DNA from: Streptomyces cyaneus
GTDB lineage: Bacteria > Actinomycetota > Actinomycetes > Streptomycetales > Streptomycetaceae
Reading direction: 5' to 3'
Assembly (NCBI RefSeq): GCF_004028635.1
Contig: NZ_RQJW01000003.1
Location: forward strand, 248,001-312,000
DNA: 64,000 nt
Shown here: positions 59,505 through 64,000 of the stretch, piece by piece
Layout of the letters: each line of letters begins with the position of its first letter
Numbering within the stretch: the first letter of the stretch is position 1
Program-made: the position numbers and the translations under genes
Notes under the pieces: model-generated
What the model saw: the letters and a program-made list of their open reading frames with translations, nothing else
The model's database searches: none
What the model was told of the DNA's origin: nothing

Positions 59505-60464
59505 TTGATCGGGATCTCGGACGTCGAAGCCGCGGCCGACCTCATCGCCGGACACGTCGTGCACACCCCGACCGTACCCAGCCCCGGCCTGTCGGCCCTC
59601 CTCGGCGTTCCGGTCACGGCCAAACTCGAACTCCTCCAGCGCACCGGCTCGTTCAAGGCCCGCGGGGCGACGGCGAAGCTGCTGTCGCTGAGCGACGCGC
59701 AGCGCGCCGCCGGGGTCGTCGCGGTCAGCGGGGGCAATCACGGTATCGCCCTGGCGATGACGGCCGCCGTCCACGATGTGAAGGCCACCGTGGTGATGCC
59801 GCGCACGGCGCCGGCCCGCTCCGTCCGGATCGTCGAGGACGCCGGGGCGTCGGTGCGGCTCACGGACGACATGGACGGCGCGTTCTCGCTCGTGACGAGG
59901 CTGCGCGACGAGGGGCTGACGCTCGTCCACCCCTTCGACGACCCCTTGGTGATCGCCGGCCAGGGCACCGTCGGGCTGGAGTTCGCCGACGACGCCGGCG
60001 ACCTCACGGACGTGCTCGTCAGCGTCGGGGGCGGCGGGCTCGTCGCCGGCGTCGCGGTGGCACTGCGGGCGCGCCGACCGGACGTGCGGATCTGGGGTGT
60101 GGAGACCGAGGGCGCCGAGGCCATGTCCGAGGCGCTGGCGGCAGGCGCGCCGGTGCCGGTGGCGCTGTCGTCGATCGTGTCCACGCTGAGTGCGCCGGCC
60201 GTGTCGCAACTGACGTACGACCATGTGTCCGCCCTGGTCGACGAGGTGCTCGTGGTGCCGGACCGGGAGGCGGTGCGGGGCGTGCTCGACCTCGCCGAGC
60301 ACGCCAAGGTGTGGGCGGAGCCGGCCGCCGGCTGTCTGCTGCCCGCGGCCCGGCGCGTGGTGGAGCGGGTCGGGGGCGGCGCCCGGCTCGGGCTGGTGGT
60401 GTGCGGGGGCAACGCGACGACCGGGGATGTGCTGCGCTGGGCGGCGGATTTCGGTCTTCACTGA
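59505..60464 (+). CDS. PLP-dependent threonine/serine dehydratase
   Basis: Fold-type II PLP enzyme of 319 aa. The Schiff-base lysine is K51 in RTGSFKARGA. The phosphate-binding glycine loop is SVGGGGLVAGV, and the Asn-binding SGGNHGIALA contacts the cofactor. It lacks the ACT regulatory domain of biosynthetic IlvA, so it belongs to the catabolic threonine/serine dehydratase, serine racemase or hydroxyaspartate dehydratase group. TTG 59505 is chosen because GAGAGG lies eight bases upstream; a GTG at 59496 is too close to it. It stands alone between the isoprenoid synthase and pseudokinase genes. Confidence 0.88.
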   Translation: MIGISDVEAAADLIAGHVVHTPTVPSPGLSALLGVPVTAKLELLQRTGSFKARGATAKLLSLSDAQRAAGVVAVSGGNHGIALAMTAAVHDVKATVVMPRTAPARSVRIVEDAGASVRLTDDMDGAFSLVTRLRDEGLTLVHPFDDPLVIAGQGTVGLEFADDAGDLTDVLVSVGGGGLVAGVAVALRARRPDVRIWGVETEGAEAMSEALAAGAPVPVALSSIVSTLSAPAVSQLTYDHVSALVDEVLVVPDREAVRGVLDLAEHAKVWAEPAAGCLLPAARRVVERVGGGARLGLVVCGGNATTGDVLRWAADFGLH

Positions 60465-60627
60465 AACCCCGCTGGCTCAATTCGCGTTGATTTCCTGAAA
60501 CTTACTCACACGTAAGAAGCAAAAAGAAAGAGACGCCCTTTAGTTGAGGTTTTCGTTGAACGCTTCCCGTCGCGTCTCTCGTACTTCCTGTGAGAAATGG
60601 GAGCCAGGGGTTCAGCGAGGGATGACC

Positions 60628-62235
60628 ATGGTCAAGGCGCGTGTCTCCACAGCCGAGTTGGTCGCGGGAAGGTACCGGCTCGTCGATGTCGTCCATCGCG
60701 AGACGAACCGCGTCAGTTACTACGGAGAGGACATAGAGACCGAACGTCCGTGCCTCCTCACCCAGATCGGACTCCCGAACGATCCGTGCCCCGAGGAGAG
60801 TCGCCGGGCCACCTCGCGGATTCTGCGGACCTCCGAGCGGATGGGGCTGCTGCGCCCGGGCCGGGTCGCAAGCGTCCTGGACGCCGTCGAGGAGTCCGGC
60901 AGCCTGTGGATCGTCACCGAGTGGCTCGACGGCACGCCCCTGGGCGAACTCCTCGCCCAGCAGGGCACGTTCAACTATGTCCGAGCCGCGCGCATCGGCC
61001 TCGAACTGCTCGACGTGCTGGAGGCCGCGCACGTCGCGGGCATCACCCATGGCGAGCTGAGCCCGGGCCAGGTCTTCGTGAGCGACGAGGGCTCCGTCGT
61101 GGTCACCGGCTTCGGGCTGGCCGGCGCGACCCTCGCGCCCCGAGTCGCCGCGCCGTCGTACGCGTCCCCGGAACAGGCCCGTGACGAGCGCATCGGACCG
61201 GCCTCGGACCTGTGGGCGCTCGGCGCGATCCTCTACACGATGGTCGAGGGGCGCCCGCCGTACCGGGAACGCGATCGGCCCGAGGCCACGTTGAAGGGCG
61301 TGGACCGGCTGCCGCTGCGCGCCCCGGTGCGCGCCGGGCCGCTCACGCAGGCCGTGCAGGGGCTGCTGCGCAAGGACTCCCGGGAGCGGCTGAGCCGGCC
61401 GGTGGTCCGCGACGCGTTCGTGCGCGTCCTCAACGAGGACCCACAGGCCCCCCTGCAGGCGCAGTCGCGCCCCCGTCTGCGCGGCCTGTACGCCGTGGGG
61501 CCGGGCTGGGGCAGACGGGCCATGATCGCCGGCACCGCTCTCGCCGTGGTCACCGTCGCGGCCGCCGTCCTGGTGGTGACCAACGGCCGGCCGGACGACT
61601 CGGATGCGTCGGCGGCGGGTACGGCGCCCAGTCCGCCCGCCTCCGCCGGGACGCCGACCGGCCAGTCCCCCACCCCCTCCCCCACGCCCAGTTCGTCGCC
61701 CAGCTCGTCCCCCACGCAAGAAGCGACGGAGGCGGAGCCGCCCACGGCCTCCCCCTCGGGCACGGCGCTGCCCCCCGACTACACGACGTACAAGTCACCG
61801 GACGGCTTCTCGGTCGCCCTGCCCGAGGGCTGGCAGCCGCTGCGCACCACGCGTGCCTCGGACCTGGCGTACCGCGTCTTCTTCAGCGCCGACGGCGACG
61901 CGCGCAAGCTGGCCATCACCTACAGCGAACGCCTGGGCCCGGACCCCGTCGCCGTCTGGCGCGACTCCGTGGAGCCCGGCCTCGAGGAGTGGAGCGGGTT
62001 CCAGCGGATCGGCGAGATCAAGGCGACGACGTACCAGGGATACGAGGCCGCCGACATGGAGTGGCTCTCGGACAAGGACGGCGTCCGTGTCCGTACCTTC
62101 GGCCGTGGCTTCCTCATCGATGATCACCGTGGCTACTCACTGCGCTGGACGACCCCGGCGGCCGACTGGGACGACCCCGCCAACCAGGAGGCCCTGGATG
62201 TCTTCCTGCGGACCTTCCGGGTGCCCGAGGGCTGA
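60628..62235 (+). CDS. Transmembrane Ser/Thr pseudokinase with extracytoplasmic domain
   Basis: Protein of 535 aa laid out like a PASTA/Pkn receptor kinase but without catalytic residues. In the kinase-like domain (10-270) the VAIK lysine is missing (PCLLTQIG), the catalytic HRDLKPxN reads HGELSPGQ (141-148), and DFG reads GFG (161-163). The APE and DLWALG motifs survive (SYASPEQARD, SDLWALGAILYTM). A single helix (297-318, MIAGTALAVVTVAAAVLVV) is followed by a Ser/Pro/Thr-rich linker and an external domain of about 145 residues (YKSPDGFSVALPEGWQPLRT to VFLRTFRVPEG). ATG 60628 has GAGGG eight bases upstream. Its stop abuts that of the convergent hydrolase (TGATCA). It probably acts as a scaffold or regulator. 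Confidence 0.88.
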   Translation: MVKARVSTAELVAGRYRLVDVVHRETNRVSYYGEDIETERPCLLTQIGLPNDPCPEESRRATSRILRTSERMGLLRPGRVASVLDAVEESGSLWIVTEWLDGTPLGELLAQQGTFNYVRAARIGLELLDVLEAAHVAGITHGELSPGQVFVSDEGSVVVTGFGLAGATLAPRVAAPSYASPEQARDERIGPASDLWALGAILYTMVEGRPPYRERDRPEATLKGVDRLPLRAPVRAGPLTQAVQGLLRKDSRERLSRPVVRDAFVRVLNEDPQAPLQAQSRPRLRGLYAVGPGWGRRAMIAGTALAVVTVAAAVLVVTNGRPDDSDASAAGTAPSPPASAGTPTGQSPTPSPTPSSSPSSSPTQEATEAEPPTASPSGTALPPDYTTYKSPDGFSVALPEGWQPLRTTRASDLAYRVFFSADGDARKLAITYSERLGPDPVAVWRDSVEPGLEEWSGFQRIGEIKATTYQGYEAADMEWLSDKDGVRVRTFGRGFLIDDHRGYSLRWTTPAADWDDPANQEALDVFLRTFRVPEG

Positions 62236-63672
62236 TCAGGCCGACGCGCGAGGTGCGCCCATCGCCCGCAAGGGCAGGCGGTGCGGCGGTGCGGTGCGCC
62301 AACTCGCCGTGAATGTCCGGTCCTTGAGCGAGCAGGTCACCTCCAGGTGGTGCGGGGTCTCCAGGAAGGCGATGTCCGCGACGAGGGTGTCCGCGTCGGT
62401 CCAGCCGCCGCTGACCGCGGTGGGCACCGGCTCCTCGGCGACGCTCCAGCCGGCGTCGCCGAGCCGCAGCCGAAGCGGGTGACCGTCCTCGGTGAGCGTC
62501 AGGGTCCAGCCGTCCGGGCCCTGCGTGAGGTCGATCGCGGTCAGCTTGGGCAGGTGCGCGCGGGCACCGTCGTCCGGGGTGAACGCGGCGGCGGACCAGG
62601 CCTCCACGCGCTCGGGCGGTGCGGGCTTGCCGGCGGCGGGCGGCAGCGCGAGGCCCGCCAGCCGCTCCGCCAGGGCCGCGTCCGCCGCCTCGCCGCCGGT
62701 CAGGGGCGCGGGCCGGAACGCGGGCAGCAGATGCTCCCAGACCAGGTTCAGCAGGCCCGGCATGTCCCAGGTGTCCGCGGTCGTCGCGATCACGGCGTCC
62801 TGCTCGGGCAGCACCACACAGAACTGACCGAACATGCCGTCACCGCGATAGCCGTGTCGGGACATCCAGAACTTGAAGCCATAGCCGTGTTGCCAGTCGT
62901 CCCAGGGCATGACACCGGCGTTCGGGATCTGCCGGCGCGTCGCCTCGGCCACCCACCACTCGGGCAGCAGCCGCTCGCCCTCCCACACCCCGCCCCGCAG
63001 ATACAGCTGGCCGAGCCGGACGATCGCGTCGGTGGTGGCGTGCAGCCCGCTGAAGCCGAGTTCCCGGCCGCTGCGGTCACGCTGCCACGCGATCTCGCCG
63101 ATGCCGAGCGGATCGAGCAGGCGGGGCCGGAGGTACTCGGTCAGCGACTGGCCGCTCGCGCGCTGGACGATGGCGGCGAGCGCGAAGGTGGCGGGCTGGT
63201 TGTACGCGAAGACGGTCCCCGGGTCGCGGGTCGGAGGTACCAGCAGGAATCCGCGGACGAGGTCCTCGCGGTCGAGTTCGCGGGCGGCGAAGATCGTGTC
63301 GGTCTCGTGCCCGCTGGCCATGGACGCCACGTGCCGCACGAGCATCGCGCGACTGCGCGGGTCCGTGATGTCGGCCTCGAACTCGGGGAAGTACGAGATC
63401 ACCGGGTCGTCGAGCCGTATCAGGCCCTCGCCGACGGCGATCCCGGCGGCGGTCGCGGTGAAGCTCTTGCTGATCGAGTAGAGGAGATGCGGGCGTTCGG
63501 GGGCGTACGGCGCCCACCAGCCGGAGGCCACGAGGTGGCCGTGCCGCAGGATCATCAGGCTGTGCGGCTCGATGTCGGGGGCGGTGTCGAGGGCATCGAG
63601 GAAGGCGAGGACACCGGAGGCATCGACGCCCTGGGCGGCGGGGGAGCTCGAGGGCAACGGGTGGACAGACAT
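62236..63672 (-). CDS. Cytoplasmic serine hydrolase (beta-lactamase-fold esterase)
   Basis: Hydrolase of 478 aa of the class C beta-lactamase-like family without a signal peptide. The nucleophile motif is S66-I-S-K69 (LLYSISKSFTATAAGIAVGE), followed by VRHVASMASGHETDT and a YNQP tyrosine motif (TVFAYNQPATFALAAIV). The C-terminal 130 residues form an extra beta domain (WTLTLTEDGHPLRLRLGDAG). Its lack of export argues for an esterase acting on internal small molecules. ATG 63672 has GGAGAGGA upstream, and a longer frame exists but has no ribosome site. It is divergent from the F420 oxidoreductase (91-bp gap). Confidence 0.88.
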   Translation of the reverse strand: MSVHPLPSSSPAAQGVDASGVLAFLDALDTAPDIEPHSLMILRHGHLVASGWWAPYAPERPHLLYSISKSFTATAAGIAVGEGLIRLDDPVISYFPEFEADITDPRSRAMLVRHVASMASGHETDTIFAARELDREDLVRGFLLVPPTRDPGTVFAYNQPATFALAAIVQRASGQSLTEYLRPRLLDPLGIGEIAWQRDRSGRELGFSGLHATTDAIVRLGQLYLRGGVWEGERLLPEWWVAEATRRQIPNAGVMPWDDWQHGYGFKFWMSRHGYRGDGMFGQFCVVLPEQDAVIATTADTWDMPGLLNLVWEHLLPAFRPAPLTGGEAADAALAERLAGLALPPAAGKPAPPERVEAWSAAAFTPDDGARAHLPKLTAIDLTQGPDGWTLTLTEDGHPLRLRLGDAGWSVAEEPVPTAVSGGWTDADTLVADIAFLETPHHLEVTCSLKDRTFTASWRTAPPHRLPLRAMGAPRASA

Positions 63673-63763
63673 ATGGGCATCCTCTCCCGATGCCCCCGCG
63701 GTCAGCTGAGGCCCTGCCCCGTCCGTCCCGTTTTCCTCACCCCTGTCCGGGGACTCGGGCCGT

Positions 63764-64000
63764 ATGGTGCAGATCGGATACACGATGATGACCGAGCAGG
63801 CCGGCCCCCGTGAGCTGGTGGACCACCTGGTCCGCGCCGAGGAGGTGGGCTTCGACTTCTCCGTGACCTCGGACCACTACTTTCCGTGGCTGCGATCGCA
63901 GGGTCACTCGCCGTACGCCTGGAGTGTGCTGGGCGCGGCCGCCCAAGCCACGTCGCGGATTCCGCTGATGACCTACGTGACGTGTCCGACGTTCCGCTAC
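63764..64000 (+). CDS. F420-dependent LLM-class oxidoreductase, 3' truncated by the window edge
   Basis: Only the first 79 residues are present. MVQIGYTMMTEQAGPRELVD, LVRAEEVGFDFSVTSDHYFP and the following AATSRIPLMTYVTCPTFRY-like region match the F420-dependent glucose-6-phosphate dehydrogenase-related (TIGR03557-type) subgroup of luciferase-like enzymes. These use coenzyme F420 to reduce or oxidise organic substrates, mostly undefined. The ATG lies in the short divergent gap with the serine hydrolase gene. The rest of the gene is outside the window. Confidence 0.88.
   Translation, partial: MVQIGYTMMTEQAGPRELVDHLVRAEEVGFDFSVTSDHYFPWLRSQGHSPYAWSVLGAAAQATSRIPLMTYVTCPTFRY

Noticed and set aside
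60628..62235. Calling the receptor a Ser/Thr protein kinase
   Set aside because: All three key catalytic motifs are substituted.

Overview
The window is a stretch of high-GC actinobacterial chromosome, almost certainly Streptomyces. The evidence is third-position G/C in every gene, a WhiB-family protein, a SigB/SigF-type sigma factor, an ANTAR regulator, a LAL-type LuxR regulator, DUF5133, DUF6480 and DUF4032 proteins, and a complete GlgE alpha-glucan operon. No tRNA, rRNA, insertion sequence, phage or CRISPR locus is visible. Both edges cut genes: a sigma factor on the left and an F420-dependent oxidoreductase on the right.

Region 1 (1-12,700) centres on storage and capsular alpha-glucan. 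A sigma factor, an ANTAR protein and a VOC protein precede glgX (minus strand), which is coupled to a degenerate HATPase-type regulator. A DUF5133 gene and glgE-treS-mak-glgB run the other way. Together these convert trehalose to maltose, maltose to maltose 1-phosphate, and that to a branched, debranchable alpha-glucan. From memory, the glgX-containing layout resembles the second of the two glg clusters of S. coelicolor.

Region 2 (12,700-26,900) is mixed: an acyl-CoA ligase, secreted proteins with a DasR-like site upstream, a type II NADH dehydrogenase, a FUSC membrane protein, a probable small RNA ending in a strong intrinsic terminator, a stand-alone cyclic-nucleotide-binding domain, an MFS exporter, a LysE exporter with its divergent LysR regulator, a TetR regulator beside a saccharopine-dehydrogenase-like enzyme, and a WhiB-like protein.

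Region 3 (26,900-43,700) holds an envelope operon (M1 peptidase, L,D-transpeptidase, response regulator, sensor kinase), a TetR/FAD-dehydrogenase operon with a double palindromic operator, AlkB, an acyltransferase, a metallo-beta-lactamase-fold protein, a DUF4032 protein and a universal stress protein. It ends in a tightly coupled three-gene unit: a receiver-thioredoxin-reductase-like flavoprotein, a cyclic-nucleotide-domain histidine kinase and a UBP-type zinc finger. That unit is the best candidate here for an undescribed signalling system.

Region 4 (43,700-64,000) carries a LAL regulator, a ROK-controlled glycoside operon (GH27, GH95 and an SGNH esterase), a serine hydrolase, a TerD-CAP-CAP fusion beside AIM24, a TPR-polyprenyl synthase pair behind four 13-bp phased TATAC repeats, a serine/threonine dehydratase, a transmembrane pseudokinase and a second serine hydrolase. 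Three copies of a Streptomyces intergenic repeat are spread over the window, and two of them supply the stop codon of a minus-strand gene.
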